64,000 nt of DNA from Comamonas sp. 26 (GCF_002754475.1 NZ_PEFL01000002.1:620001-684000); one strand, 5' to 3'. Numbered from the stretch's first letter, positions 25,646-34,817 are shown. Notes: generated by a model not told the origin, from the letters alone. Program-made: numbers and translations.

Positions 25646-26089
25646 ATGCACTCAGTCAAAAAGAAAATCACCCTCTCCCGCAGCACCACCATCATGAAAT
25701 CCGCCATGGGCGTGCTGCTGACCAGTGCTGTGCTGTTGCTGCCCACCGTGCGCGCCGAAGATAGCGCTGACAAATCGGGGGCCAAGAACAGCGCCCAGCT
25801 CTCCAAGGGCGAAATCAAGGCCCAGCAGCAATTCAAAATGCTGGACTTCAATCAGGATGGAAAGCTCAGCCGCAAGGAAGTCGCCATCATCCCCAAGCTG
25901 GCTGCCGCCTTTGACGAGACCGACACCAACAAAGACGGTTTTGTGACCTACGAAGAAGTCCGCGCCTACGCCGTCAAATACCGCGCCGAGCGCGAAAAGG
26001 CCAAGGCCGCTGAAACCACGGCTAGTCCTGCAGCGACTGAAAACGCTCACAAATCAGAAGCTGCCAGCGCTGATTCTGAAAGCAAGTAA
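25646..26089 (+). CDS. Secreted EF-hand calcium-binding protein
   Basis: 147-residue protein with a hydrophobic export signal (MGVLLTSAVLLLPTVRA) and two canonical EF-hand loops: DFNQDGKLSRKE near residue 69 and DTNKDGFVTYEE near residue 91. Both have Asp, Asn, Asp and Gly in the calcium-coordinating pattern and a final Glu. The C-terminus is rich in Ala, Lys and Glu with low complexity. It is probably periplasmic. The ATG at 25694 (MKSAMGVLL) is an equally good start and gives a more normal signal peptide. Function unknown. Confidence 0.85.
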   Translation: MHSVKKKITLSRSTTIMKSAMGVLLTSAVLLLPTVRAEDSADKSGAKNSAQLSKGEIKAQQQFKMLDFNQDGKLSRKEVAIIPKLAAAFDETDTNKDGFVTYEEVRAYAVKYRAEREKAKAAETTASPAATENAHKSEAASADSESK

Positions 26090-26102
26090 ACACCAAACAT
26101 CG

Positions 26103-26150
26103 CTGAAGCACTTCATTAGCAAGTGCTATCAGCTACTCTATCAAGAGCAG
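26103..26150. repeat. Copy of the dispersed hairpin repeat between convergent genes
   Basis: AGCACTT / AAGTGCT around a CATTAGC loop, followed by ATCAGCTAC. It lies between the EF-hand gene and a convergent hypothetical gene and may help terminate both. Confidence 0.55.
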
Positions 26151-26154
26151 TCCT

Positions 26155-26592
26155 TTATTTAGGACCACCTGTGCGCTTGATACGTGGCTCGGAATAAGTC
26201 AGCGGCTCATTGCGCGCCGACTGCTTGTTCTGCAGCACATCCTCGGACTTACTCACTTCCTGCGCCTGCTCCACCGCCTGCGCGCTGGCGCGCCACATGG
26301 ATTGAATGAACTCGATGAGCTGCTTGGAAATAGGCTCCTTGGGCGGCTCGTCCACCTCTTCCTTTTGCTTGACCTCCTCGGCCAGCGTCCAGTCGCGGTT
26401 TTCCGTATCGGGCGCGGATGGCTTTTCAGGCTCGCGCACCGTGCGCCCCTCGCCAATCTTGTCCACAGACTCGCTCGCGTTCACCGCATTGACGGGTCGC
26501 ACCGGCGCAGCACCCGAGGCGCCTGTGGAATACAAATCCGCACCCTGCGTACGCCAGGGCGTCTGTGTCCGGTCTAGAGGAGGAATTTGCAT
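26155..26592 (-). CDS. Hypothetical protein, charged and disordered
   Basis: 145-residue protein I do not recognise. It has no signal peptide or membrane segment. It is rich in Glu, Lys, Pro and Ser (KPSAPDTENRDW, EEVKQKEEVDEPPKEPISK) and looks mostly disordered, with one amphipathic stretch (LIEFIQSMWRASAQAVEQAQ) that could form a helix. A GAGGG ribosome site precedes the ATG. It lies upstream of no gene on its strand and convergently with the EF-hand gene. The reading frame is supported by length and ribosome site only. Confidence 0.6.
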   Translation of the reverse strand: MQIPPLDRTQTPWRTQGADLYSTGASGAAPVRPVNAVNASESVDKIGEGRTVREPEKPSAPDTENRDWTLAEEVKQKEEVDEPPKEPISKQLIEFIQSMWRASAQAVEQAQEVSKSEDVLQNKQSARNEPLTYSEPRIKRTGGPK

Positions 26593-26695
26593 GGCTTGGC
26601 CCTCAGGAGTTGAAAAAATTCAGGCGGAAAAACAGCTATCTCGCCTGCTTATCGACCACTCTTGAGAAAACTGAAGGATTATTTTCATTCCTTTT

Positions 26696-26735
26696 TTAAT
26701 AGCTGCCAGCGCATTCCCTCTAAGGGCTACAAGCC
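26696..26735. repeat. Partial copy of the dispersed TAGCTGC repeat
   Basis: TTTTAATAGCTGCCAGCGCA and TAAGGGCTACAAGCCATTT lie in the gap between the hypothetical gene and the DUF1854 gene terminator. Confidence 0.5.
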
Positions 26736-26744
26736 ATTTCGTCA

Positions 26745-26777
26745 TAAAAAAGGCCTCAACGCTGACGCGTGAGGCCT
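26745..26777 (-). terminator. Intrinsic terminator of the DUF1854 gene
   Basis: AGGCCTCA / TGAGGCCT (26751-26758 with 26770-26777), preceded on the plus strand by six A's, so it ends in a T-run on the minus strand. It lies 24 bp beyond the DUF1854 stop. Confidence 0.88.
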
Positions 26778-26800
26778 GTGAATTTGTCTGAACTGAGGGC

Positions 26801-27295
26801 TTACAAGAAGCGCTCCAGCAACTTGCGCGAATGGCGGTCCAGCTTGTTGCTGTCAGGAATGCGGTACTGGACCCCATCCTGACCCGTGATCTGCAGCTTG
26901 GTTCGCCCCGCCAGCTTGCGGATATCTTCCTCTGCCTTGAGCACCATTTGCGTCATACCGCGGTCGGTCTGCAGGTCCCAGGTGCTGGGCGTGGAAAAGC
27001 TGGAGACCTTGAGGATGTGCTCAATCGTGGGAATGAATTCACGAACCGCCAGATCCTGCTCAATCAGCTGACGATGCTCGGGCTGCAGATCAGCCATGCG
27101 AGAGATCCACAGCGCTTCCTTGCCATCAGCCGCAATCAGCGACAGGCCTTCCAGCGGCGCTTCAATGGGAAAGGCACGCACGGGCGTTACGCCTTCAAAC
27201 ACATGGCCGTTGGCCAGTGTCAGCACCAGCCGGCCATGGGCATTGCGCGTCAATTGCATGCCATTCAGATTGGATTGGGGAGCTTCAATCATCAT
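26801..27295 (-). CDS. DUF1854 protein, cyanophycin-associated
   Basis: 164-residue protein of the DUF1854 family, found next to cyanophycin genes in Betaproteobacteria; its biochemical role is not established. No membrane segment or signal is seen. The core is LVLTLANGHVFEGVTPVRAFPIE, then DGKEALWISRMADLQPEHR, and the well-conserved C-terminal block ILKVSSFSTPSTWDLQTDRG. Its start codon directly abuts the stop of the ABC transporter gene, so the two are co-transcribed and probably work together. The pair is divergent from the two cyanophycin synthetase genes. Confidence 0.9.
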   Translation of the reverse strand: MMIEAPQSNLNGMQLTRNAHGRLVLTLANGHVFEGVTPVRAFPIEAPLEGLSLIAADGKEALWISRMADLQPEHRQLIEQDLAVREFIPTIEHILKVSSFSTPSTWDLQTDRGMTQMVLKAEEDIRKLAGRTKLQITGQDGVQYRIPDSNKLDRHSRKLLERFL

Positions 27296-29587
27296 TTATT
27301 CCTTGGTCTGCAGTGTCAGACCTGCGGCCTGCGCATCTTCTTCAGCACGGCGGGCCTGTGCGTCGTACAGACGGAAGTAATGGCCCTTGAGCGCCATCAG
27401 CTCGTCGTGCGGGCCAACTTCCACAATCTCGCCGCGGTCCATGACGACCAGACGGTCGGCCTTGCGCAGCGTGGAAAGGCGGTGGGCAATGGCAATCGTG
27501 GTGCGGCCTTGCACCAGGTTGTCCAGCGCCTTCTGGATTTCCTTCTCGGTCTCGGTGTCCACAGCAGACGTAGCTTCGTCCAGGATCAGGATGCGCGGGT
27601 CAATCAGCAGCGCACGGGCGATGGAGATGCGCTGGCGCTCGCCACCCGACAGGCCCTGGCCGCGCTCGCCCACCAGCGAGTCATAGCCATGGGGCAGGCG
27701 CAGGATGAATTCATGCGCATGGGCAGCACGGGCAGCGGCCACAATTTCCTCGCGGCTCGCGCCGGGCTTGCCATAGGCCAGATTCTCGGCAATCGTGCCA
27801 AAGAACAGGAAGGGCTCTTGCAGCACCAGACCGATGTTGCTGCGGTAGTCGGACACGGACATGCGGCGCACATCCACGCCATCAAGCTGGATGGAGCCTT
27901 CGCTCACGTCATAGAAGCGGCAGATCAGATTGACCAGCGTGCTCTTGCCCGAGCCGCTGTGGCCCACCAGACCAATCATCTCGCCAGGCTTGATTTGCAG
28001 GTTCAGGTGCTTGATAACGGAGCGGCTGCCGTAGCGAAAGCCCACGTTATCCATGGTGATCGCGCCTTGGGCCTTGCCCGGCAGCTTCACGGGGTTGGCG
28101 GGCTCGGGCACGTTGCTCACATGGTCGAGGATGTCAAAAATGCGCTTGGCACCGGCAGCGGCCTTTTGCGTGACCGAGACAATGCGGCTCATCGAATCAA
28201 GACGCGTATAGAAGCGACCGATATAGGCAATGAAAGCGGTCAGCACACCCACGGTGATGGCGCCGCCAGCCACCAGATAAATACCAAAGCCCCAGACGAT
28301 CAGAATGCCGATTTCGGTCAGCAGCGTGACCGTGGGCGTGAACACCGACCAGGTTTTGTTGACCTTGTCGTTGGCCTGCAGGTTGACCAGATTGGCATCT
28401 GCAAAGCGGTCAGCCTCGCGCTTTTCCTGAGCAAACGCCTTCACCACGCGGATACCGGGGATGGTGTCAGCCAGCACATTGGTCACTTCAGACCAGACGC
28501 GGTCAATTTTTTCAAAGCCGGTGCGCAAGCGGTCGCGCACGGTGTGAATCATCCAGGCGATGAACGGCAGCGGCACCAGAGTGACCAGCGCCAGCCAGGG
28601 ATTGATGGAGAACAGAATCGCCGATGTCATGACGATCATCAGCACATCGGTCGCAAAATCCAGCGCATTCAACGATAGAAACAGATTAATACGATCTGTT
28701 TCAGCACCAATACGTGCCATCAGATCACCGGTGCGCTTGCTGCCGTAAAAGTCCACCGACAGATTCAGTAAGTGGTTGTAGGTCGTGGTGCGCAGATTAG
28801 AGCCTATGCGCTCGGACACCTTGGCCAGTACAAAAGTGCGCGCCCAGCCCAGAGCCCAGGCCAGAATCGCCGAAACCAGCAGGGCGCCCAAGTAGAAAGT
28901 CACCAGACTGGAGTCGATCTTCTCGCCGTTCTGGAACGGAATCAGAATCTTGTCCATCAGCGGAATGGTCAGATACGGCGCCACCAGCTGGGCCGCCGTC
29001 GTAGCCAGCGTCAGCAAAAAGCCCAGCAGCAGCTGGCCCTGGTAGGGCTTGGCAAAGCGCCACAGGCGCAGCAGCACCCAGGTAGAGGTCTGCGGTGCCT
29101 GCTGGCGGGCGCAGGCCGGGCATTCCTCGGTATCCGGCGGCAGGGCCGAGTGGCAGACCGGGCAGTGCGCGGTGTCCTCATCGGCGACTGCGGTATAGGT
29201 CTCATGGCGCGCAATGCGCTCGCGCTGGCGGTCAAACTGCTGGATCAGCTGCAGCATGGCAGCCTGATGGGTCAGCGTGATATGCCACTGCGCCAGACGG
29301 GCATCGTGGGTATGCAGCTCCAGATTGCCCACACCGCCATGGTCCTGCAGGCGCAGTGACTGGTCGACAGCCAGAGCCCACTCCTGCCACTGGTGAGTGA
29401 TGGGGTCGCAGGCCAGAAGACGCTCCTGCGTCAAGGCCAGCAGGCCGTTGCCAAACTTCAAATCCGCACTCAGGTCAACCGGGACGATGGCTAAAACGTT
29501 CTCATGTTCAACGAGCTTTGCTCGCAGATTGCCCCCCAGGGGGCCTGCAAAGACGGCCGAGGCGTCCACAGTATGGTGATGTTGCAT
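27296..29587 (-). CDS. ABC exporter-type transporter with N-terminal zinc ribbon, cyanophycin-associated
   Basis: 763-residue half-transporter with fused membrane and ATPase domains. An unusual cytoplasmic N-terminal region of about 170 residues ends in a zinc-ribbon-like CPVCHSALPPDTEECPAC. Then comes a type I exporter membrane domain with about six helices (PYLTIPLMDKILIPF, AILAWALGWARTFVLAKVSE) and a nucleotide-binding domain with Walker A GLVGHSGSGKSTLVN, signature LSGGERQRISIARALL, Walker B ILILDEATSAVDTE and H-loop IAIAHRLSTL. Members of this type are annotated as associated with cyanophycin metabolism; the substrate is unknown. It is divergent from the cphA pair and followed at zero distance by DUF1854. 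Confidence 0.93.
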   Translation of the reverse strand: MQHHHTVDASAVFAGPLGGNLRAKLVEHENVLAIVPVDLSADLKFGNGLLALTQERLLACDPITHQWQEWALAVDQSLRLQDHGGVGNLELHTHDARLAQWHITLTHQAAMLQLIQQFDRQRERIARHETYTAVADEDTAHCPVCHSALPPDTEECPACARQQAPQTSTWVLLRLWRFAKPYQGQLLLGFLLTLATTAAQLVAPYLTIPLMDKILIPFQNGEKIDSSLVTFYLGALLVSAILAWALGWARTFVLAKVSERIGSNLRTTTYNHLLNLSVDFYGSKRTGDLMARIGAETDRINLFLSLNALDFATDVLMIVMTSAILFSINPWLALVTLVPLPFIAWMIHTVRDRLRTGFEKIDRVWSEVTNVLADTIPGIRVVKAFAQEKREADRFADANLVNLQANDKVNKTWSVFTPTVTLLTEIGILIVWGFGIYLVAGGAITVGVLTAFIAYIGRFYTRLDSMSRIVSVTQKAAAGAKRIFDILDHVSNVPEPANPVKLPGKAQGAITMDNVGFRYGSRSVIKHLNLQIKPGEMIGLVGHSGSGKSTLVNLICRFYDVSEGSIQLDGVDVRRMSVSDYRSNIGLVLQEPFLFFGTIAENLAYGKPGASREEIVAAARAAHAHEFILRLPHGYDSLVGERGQGLSGGERQRISIARALLIDPRILILDEATSAVDTETEKEIQKALDNLVQGRTTIAIAHRLSTLRKADRLVVMDRGEIVEVGPHDELMALKGHYFRLYDAQARRAEEDAQAAGLTLQTKE

Positions 29588-29811
29588 GTTGAGTTATTTT
29601 TCTCCGCCGTTAGCGGCTCCAGAAGTCATGCGGCTAACCGCTTCGGCATGGTAAACGTGGCTTGCCCGACGTCCGATACACCCCAGTTAACGCGCGAGCC
29701 CACCTTTAGGCTGACAAGCTTCACAATGCAGATTCTGGGCGCACAATGCCAACCCATCAGGGGCAGGAGTTTAAAAAAACCTGCTCTCCCCATTTTTATC
29801 CGCTGAGCAAC
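29588..29811. promoter_or_regulatory. Divergent promoter region between ABC transporter and cyanophycin synthetase
   Basis: A 224-bp gap that must hold promoters of both operons. GCAGG and CCTGC face each other across an AT-rich loop (29763-29784), 28 bp before the cphA start. No consensus -35/-10 pair was found by eye. Confidence 0.45.
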
Positions 29812-31992
29812 ATGGCGAAATTCAACGACATCCAACTCTTACGCACAACATTCCTGCGCGGCCCCAGTGTCTGGACATACCGCCCGGTACTGGAAGTCTG
29901 GCTGGATCTGGGAGAGCTGGAAGACTACCCGTCCAACAAGATTCCCGGCCTCAACGACCGCCTGACTGCCTGGCTGCCCGACCTGATCGAGCACACCTGT
30001 GGCGTGGGCGAGCGCGGCGGCTTTATCCAGCGCCTTGAAGGCGGCACCTGGATGGGCCATGTGCTGGAGCATGTGATCATCGAGCTGCTGAACCTGGCCG
30101 GCATGCCTGCCGAGTTTGGTCAGACCCGTGAAATTTCCAAGCGCGGCGTGTACCGCATGGTGTTCCGCTGCCCCGAAGAAGCTGTGGCCCGCGTGGCGCT
30201 GGAGCATGGTCACAAGCTGCTGATGGCGGCCATCAACGACGAGCCGTTCGAGATCAAGCCCGCCATCCACGCCATCAAGACCGCCATCAACGACCGCTAC
30301 CTCGGCCCATCAACCGGCTGTATCGTCGATGCCGCTGGCGAGCGCCGCATTCCCCATATCCGCCTGAACGACGGCAATCTGGTGCAACTGGGCTACGGCG
30401 CGGCACAGCGCCGCATCTGGACGGCTGAATCCGACCAGACCAGCGCCATTGCCGAAGGCATTGCTCAGGACAAAGACTTCACCAAGCGTCTGCTGGCCGC
30501 CTGCGGCGTGCCCGTGCCCGAAGGCCAGATTGTCGCCACGCCCGAAGAAGCGTGGGAAGTGGCACAGGACATTGGCTTTCCCGTCACCGTCAAGCCATCG
30601 GACGGCAACCACGCCCGTGGCGTGACGCTGGAGCTGTACCAGGAAGCGGATATCAAGACCGCATTTGCGCTGGCCCAGCCTGAAGGCTCTGACGTCATCG
30701 TGGAACGCTTCATCGACGGTACCGAGCACCGCCTGCTGGTTGTGGGCGGTAAAGTCGTCGCCGCCACCAAGGGCGAAACCGTGTCGGTCTACGGCAATGG
30801 CACTGCCACGCTGCGCGAACTGGTCGCCGTGCTGAACCTGGACCCCCGTCGCGGCCCCGAGCAGGAGTACCCGCTGGACTGGATCAATCTGGACGCCGGT
30901 GCCGTCAAGCTGGAGCTGAACCGCCAGCATGTAACGCCCGACAGCGTGATTCCTCAAGGCCAGGCCGTGCTGCTGCAGCGTAACGGCAACATGGCCATCG
31001 ACTGCCTGGACGACGTCCACCCCGATGTGGCCTATTACGCCGTGCTGGCTGCAAAAATCGTCGGCCTCGACATCGCCGGCATGGACATGATCTTGAAGGA
31101 CGTCTCTCAGCCCATGCAGGGCCAGGGCGCGATTCTGGAAGTCAACGCCGGCCCCGGCCTGCTGATGCACCTCAAGCCCACCAGCGGCGCACCCCGCCCC
31201 GTCGGCATGGCGATTGCCGATCACCTCTTCCCGCGTGAAGATGGCCCCGGCGCAGGTCGCATTCCCGTCGTCGGCATTGTGGGCACTCGCAACAACGCCT
31301 TCATCTCGCGTCTGGTGGGCTGGCTGCTGCAGCTGTCTGGCAAGCTGACCGGTGTTGCCAGCAGCGAAGGCATGTATCTGGCCAACCGCCAGACACAAAA
31401 GACCAACACTGCCAACTGGGCTGGCGCACACCGCCTGCTGACCAACCGTCTGGCACAGGCCGCCGTGATTCAAACCACCGCCCGCTCCATTCTGGAAGAA
31501 GGTCTGGCCTATGACCGCTGCCTGGTCGGTGTTGTGACCGACATGGACGGCTTTGAACAACTGGCTGACCACGATGTGCTGGAAGCGGGCCAGATGCGCC
31601 GCGTCATGCGCACCCAGATCGATGTGGTGCTCGATGGCGGTGCTGGCGTGCTGAACGCTGACCTGCCCGAAGTGGCCGATCTGGCCGAACTGTGCGACGG
31701 CGAAGTGGTTCTGTACTCCACCGAAGCCGCCAACGAATTCATCGCTGCCCACCGCGCCAACACCGAAGTTCAGCACGAAGGCGGCCGCGCCGTATTCGTC
31801 AAGGGCAACCAGGTGGTGCTGGCAACCGGCGCGCAGGAACGCGTTCTGGGCACGCTGGATGCACTGTCTCTGGCCGGTGGCAAGCGCCCCGACACCCCCG
31901 CGCTGCTGGCCGCCATTGCCACGGCATGGGCGCTGGATATCACGCCCGATCTGATCGGCGCGGGCATCAAGACCTTTGAATACCAGGCTTGA
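29812..31992 (+). CDS. cphA: Cyanophycin synthetase paralogue with degenerate C-terminal ligase (CphA2-like)
   Basis: 726-residue homologue of cyanophycin synthetase. The N-domain (IQLLRTTFLRGPSVWTYRPV, EHVIIELLNLAGMPAEFGQT) and the ATP-grasp domain (TVKPSDGNHARGVTLELYQEA, AGMDMILKD, ILEVNAGPGLLMHLKP) are complete. The Mur-ligase-like C-terminal domain is shorter, and where the second protein has a P-loop GTNGKTTTT this one has GTRNNAFIS. It should therefore lack the ATP site for arginine addition. This resembles cyanobacterial CphA2, which polymerises beta-Asp-Arg dipeptides; by analogy it may re-polymerise dipeptide. The frame is open to 29746, but ATG 29812 starts the conserved domain. It is 95 bp upstream of the full-length cphA. 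Confidence 0.93.
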   Translation: MAKFNDIQLLRTTFLRGPSVWTYRPVLEVWLDLGELEDYPSNKIPGLNDRLTAWLPDLIEHTCGVGERGGFIQRLEGGTWMGHVLEHVIIELLNLAGMPAEFGQTREISKRGVYRMVFRCPEEAVARVALEHGHKLLMAAINDEPFEIKPAIHAIKTAINDRYLGPSTGCIVDAAGERRIPHIRLNDGNLVQLGYGAAQRRIWTAESDQTSAIAEGIAQDKDFTKRLLAACGVPVPEGQIVATPEEAWEVAQDIGFPVTVKPSDGNHARGVTLELYQEADIKTAFALAQPEGSDVIVERFIDGTEHRLLVVGGKVVAATKGETVSVYGNGTATLRELVAVLNLDPRRGPEQEYPLDWINLDAGAVKLELNRQHVTPDSVIPQGQAVLLQRNGNMAIDCLDDVHPDVAYYAVLAAKIVGLDIAGMDMILKDVSQPMQGQGAILEVNAGPGLLMHLKPTSGAPRPVGMAIADHLFPREDGPGAGRIPVVGIVGTRNNAFISRLVGWLLQLSGKLTGVASSEGMYLANRQTQKTNTANWAGAHRLLTNRLAQAAVIQTTARSILEEGLAYDRCLVGVVTDMDGFEQLADHDVLEAGQMRRVMRTQIDVVLDGGAGVLNADLPEVADLAELCDGEVVLYSTEAANEFIAAHRANTEVQHEGGRAVFVKGNQVVLATGAQERVLGTLDALSLAGGKRPDTPALLAAIATAWALDITPDLIGAGIKTFEYQA

Positions 31993-31998
31993 GCGCCC

Positions 31999-32075
31999 GT
32001 CAAAACGCTTCAATAAATATAGCTGCTGGCGCATGCAGGGCAAGCGCCAAGCCAAGAAATAGCTTGATATTCAGC
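31999..32075. repeat. Dispersed repeat between the two cphA genes
   Basis: AATATAGCTGCTGGCGCATG and GCAGGGCAAGCGCC then AAATAGCTTGATATTCAGCT. It occupies nearly all of the 95-bp gap, so the two genes are probably still co-transcribed across it. Confidence 0.7.
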
Positions 32076-32087
32076 TGAAAGAACACT

Positions 32088-34658
32088 ATGCAGATCACCC
32101 GCATCCGAGCCTTGCGTGGCCCCAACCTCTGGACCCGTAGCACCGCCTTCGAAGCCATCGTGCACTGCGAAGACAGCGAGTTGCGTTACACCGCCATGCC
32201 CGGCTTTGAAGACAAGCTGCGTGCACGCTTTCCCACCATTGGCACGCTGCAGCCCCATGGTGCCAACCAGCACCTGTCGCTGGCCCATGTGCTGGAAGTA
32301 GCCGCCCTTTCGCTGCAGGCGCAGGCGGGCTGCCCCGTCTCCTTCAGCCGCACGCATGAGACTGTGGAACACGGCACCTTTCAGGTCGTTGTGGAATACA
32401 CCGAAGAAGCCGTGGGCCGACTGGCCATGGAGCAGGCCGAAGCCCTGATCCTCGCGGCCCTCAACGACACGCCTTTTGACAGCGACAAAGTCATCGCCCA
32501 ACTGCGCGAGCTGGACGAAGACGACCGCATCGGCCCTTCGACCGGAGCCATCCTGGATGCAGCCGTGGCCCGTGGCATTCCTTATCGCCGCCTCACCACC
32601 GGTTCGCTGGTGCAGCTGGGCTGGGGCTCCAAGGCCCGCCGCTTTCAGGCCGCAGAGTTGGACTCCACCAGCGCCGTGGCTGAATCGATTGCACAAGACA
32701 AAGACCTGACCAAGCGCCTGCTGCACGCCGCTGGCGTGCCTGTGCCCATGGGCCGCCCCGTGACAGATGTGGAAGACGCCTGGGTCGTGGCGCAAGAAGT
32801 GGGCCTGCCCGTCGTGGTCAAGCCGCAGGACGGCAACCAGGGCAAGGGCGTGGTGGTCAATATCACCACACGCGAAGGTCTGGAAGCTGCCTACAAAGTG
32901 GCCAGTGAGTTTGGCGACGAAATTCTGGTCGAGCGCTTTTTGCCCGGCCACGACTTCCGCATGCTGGTCGTCGGCGGCCAGCTGGTAGCGGCTGCCCGCC
33001 GCGAGCCACCCCAGGTGCTGGGTGATGGCACCCACACCATTCGCGAGCTGGTCGAAATCGTCAACCAGGACCCACGCCGCGGCTCGGGCCATGGCACGGC
33101 ATTGACCAAGATTCGTCTTGACGACATCGCCATTGCCCGCATTGCCAGCGAAGGCTTGACACCTGAATCCGTGCCCGCACAGGGCCAGCGCGTGGTGCTG
33201 CGCAACAACGCCAACCTGTCCACCGGCGGCAGCGCCACCGATGTGACCGACGACGTGCACCCCGAAATCGCCGCCCGCGCTATCGAAGCAGCCCAGACCA
33301 TCGGCCTGCACATCTGCGGCGTGGACGTGGTCTGCGAAACCATGCTCAAGCCGCTGGAAGAGCAAAGCGGCGGCATAGTGGAAGTGAACGCGGCCCCTGG
33401 CCTGCGCATGCACCTGGCTCCGTCTTTTGGTCGCCCTCGCAACGTGGGCGTGCCCATGGTCGATGAACTGTTCGCCCCCGGCGACAATGGCCGCATCCCT
33501 CTGGTTGCCGTCACCGGCACCAATGGCAAGACCACCACCACCCGCGTGATTGCCCACCTGTTCACATCGCACGGCTGGCGCACCGCCATGACCAACACCG
33601 ATGGCGTGTGGGTCAACAACCGCCAGATCGACAGCGGCGATTGCTCCGGCCCCAAGAGCGCCCGCAACGCGCTGGCCCACCCCGAAACCGATGCCGCCGT
33701 GCTCGAATGCGCACGCGGCGGTATTTTGCGTGAAGGTCTGGGTTTTGACCGCTGCCAGGTGGCCGTGGTCACCAACGTGGGCGAAGGCGATCACCTGGGT
33801 CTGAACTTCATCACCACCAAGGAAGATGTGGGCGTGTTGAAGCGCGTCATCGTGCAAAACGTCGCTACTGATGGCTATGGCGTGCTCAATGCTGCCGACC
33901 CACTGGTCGCAGCCATGGCATCCGTTTGCCCCGGCAAGGTCATCTTCTTTGCCGCTGATCGCCACCACCCCATCATGGCCACGCACCGCGCCCAAGGCAG
34001 CCGCGTGGTCTATGTCGATGGCGACTCTATCGTGGCAGCCGAAGGCTCATGGCGCGAAACCATTGCACTGCGCGAAATCCCCATCACCCGCAACGGCACC
34101 ATCACTTTCCAGGTTGAAAACGTGATGGCATCGATTGGTGCAGCATGGGCCGCTGGCCTGCCCTGGCAAACCATTCGCCGCGGCCTGGCTGGTTTCTTGA
34201 ACGACACCGGCAACGCCCCCGCGCGCTTTAACGTGATGGATTACAAGGGTGCCACCATCATTGCCGACTACGGCCACAACCCGGACGCCATGCGCGCCCT
34301 GGTGCAAGCCGTGGAAGCCATGCCAGCCAAGCGCCGCAGCGTGGTCATCAGCGGTGCCGGCGACCGCCGCGATCAGGACATCATCGAGCAGACCCAGATT
34401 CTGGGCAAAGTGTTCGACGACGTGATCCTGTACCAAGACGCCGCACAGCGCGGCCGCAAAGATGGTGAAGTGCTGGCACTGCTCAAGCAGGGTCTGGAGG
34501 GAGCCCTCCGCACGACCTACACCACTGAAATCCACGGTGAATTCATCGCCATTGACCACGCTTTGAGCCGCCTGCAAGCCGGCGACCTGAGCCTGGTACT
34601 GGTCGATCAGGTGGAAGAAGCGCTTGAGCACCTGCGCAAGCATGTGGCAGGACAGTAA
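32088..34658 (+). CDS. cphA: Cyanophycin synthetase, full-length
   Basis: 856-residue enzyme making multi-L-arginyl-poly-L-aspartate, the nitrogen, carbon and energy reserve, in the cytoplasm without a ribosome. It has the N-domain (ITRIRALRGPNLWTRSTAFEA), the ATP-grasp domain that adds aspartate (VVVKPQDGNQGKGVVVNITT, HICGVDVVCET, GGIVEVNAAPGLRMHL) and an intact Mur-ligase-like domain that adds arginine. The last includes the P-loop VAVTGTNGKTTTTRVIAHL near residue 480 and ADYGHNPDAMRAL near residue 725. All three domains are complete, so this is the bona fide polymerase. It follows the shorter paralogue in the same operon and ends with a terminator. Confidence 0.97.
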   Translation: MQITRIRALRGPNLWTRSTAFEAIVHCEDSELRYTAMPGFEDKLRARFPTIGTLQPHGANQHLSLAHVLEVAALSLQAQAGCPVSFSRTHETVEHGTFQVVVEYTEEAVGRLAMEQAEALILAALNDTPFDSDKVIAQLRELDEDDRIGPSTGAILDAAVARGIPYRRLTTGSLVQLGWGSKARRFQAAELDSTSAVAESIAQDKDLTKRLLHAAGVPVPMGRPVTDVEDAWVVAQEVGLPVVVKPQDGNQGKGVVVNITTREGLEAAYKVASEFGDEILVERFLPGHDFRMLVVGGQLVAAARREPPQVLGDGTHTIRELVEIVNQDPRRGSGHGTALTKIRLDDIAIARIASEGLTPESVPAQGQRVVLRNNANLSTGGSATDVTDDVHPEIAARAIEAAQTIGLHICGVDVVCETMLKPLEEQSGGIVEVNAAPGLRMHLAPSFGRPRNVGVPMVDELFAPGDNGRIPLVAVTGTNGKTTTTRVIAHLFTSHGWRTAMTNTDGVWVNNRQIDSGDCSGPKSARNALAHPETDAAVLECARGGILREGLGFDRCQVAVVTNVGEGDHLGLNFITTKEDVGVLKRVIVQNVATDGYGVLNAADPLVAAMASVCPGKVIFFAADRHHPIMATHRAQGSRVVYVDGDSIVAAEGSWRETIALREIPITRNGTITFQVENVMASIGAAWAAGLPWQTIRRGLAGFLNDTGNAPARFNVMDYKGATIIADYGHNPDAMRALVQAVEAMPAKRRSVVISGAGDRRDQDIIEQTQILGKVFDDVILYQDAAQRGRKDGEVLALLKQGLEGALRTTYTTEIHGEFIAIDHALSRLQAGDLSLVLVDQVEEALEHLRKHVAGQ

Positions 34659-34711
34659 GCCCCTGAGGCACTAACGCACCCGTTTTTCTCGGCTTGCGCT
34701 CCTGCGACTCC

Positions 34712-34736
34712 AACCCGGCCTTGCGCCGGGTTTTGT
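34712..34736 (+). terminator. Intrinsic terminator of the cphA operon
   Basis: AACCCGGC / GCCGGGTT (8 bp, small loop) followed by TTGTTATT. It lies about 55 bp after the cphA stop. Confidence 0.8.
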
Positions 34737-34817
34737 TATTAAAAACAGAGCATTGAGCGCAGATTGTAAAAGCACTAGCAGCGGTTTTTACGCATATTCG
34801 CCCCTGACAAACGCCGT

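Noticed and set aside
26583..26665. Plus-strand mini-ORF of 24 codons preceded by GAGGAGGAATTTGC, a perfect-looking ribosome site
   Set aside because: It is antisense to the start of the 145-residue hypothetical gene, and the apparent ribosome site is just the complement of its Pro-Pro-Leu codons. No promoter or other support.
26831..28678. 615-codon plus-strand ORF opposite the ABC transporter
   Set aside because: It spans DUF1854 and most of the exporter in antisense. It lacks motifs and crosses the boundary of two real genes.
30310..33995. Two minus-strand ORFs of over 580 codons opposite the cphA genes
   Set aside because: Both mirror the third-position bias of the cyanophycin synthetases; no domain, start site or conservation cue.
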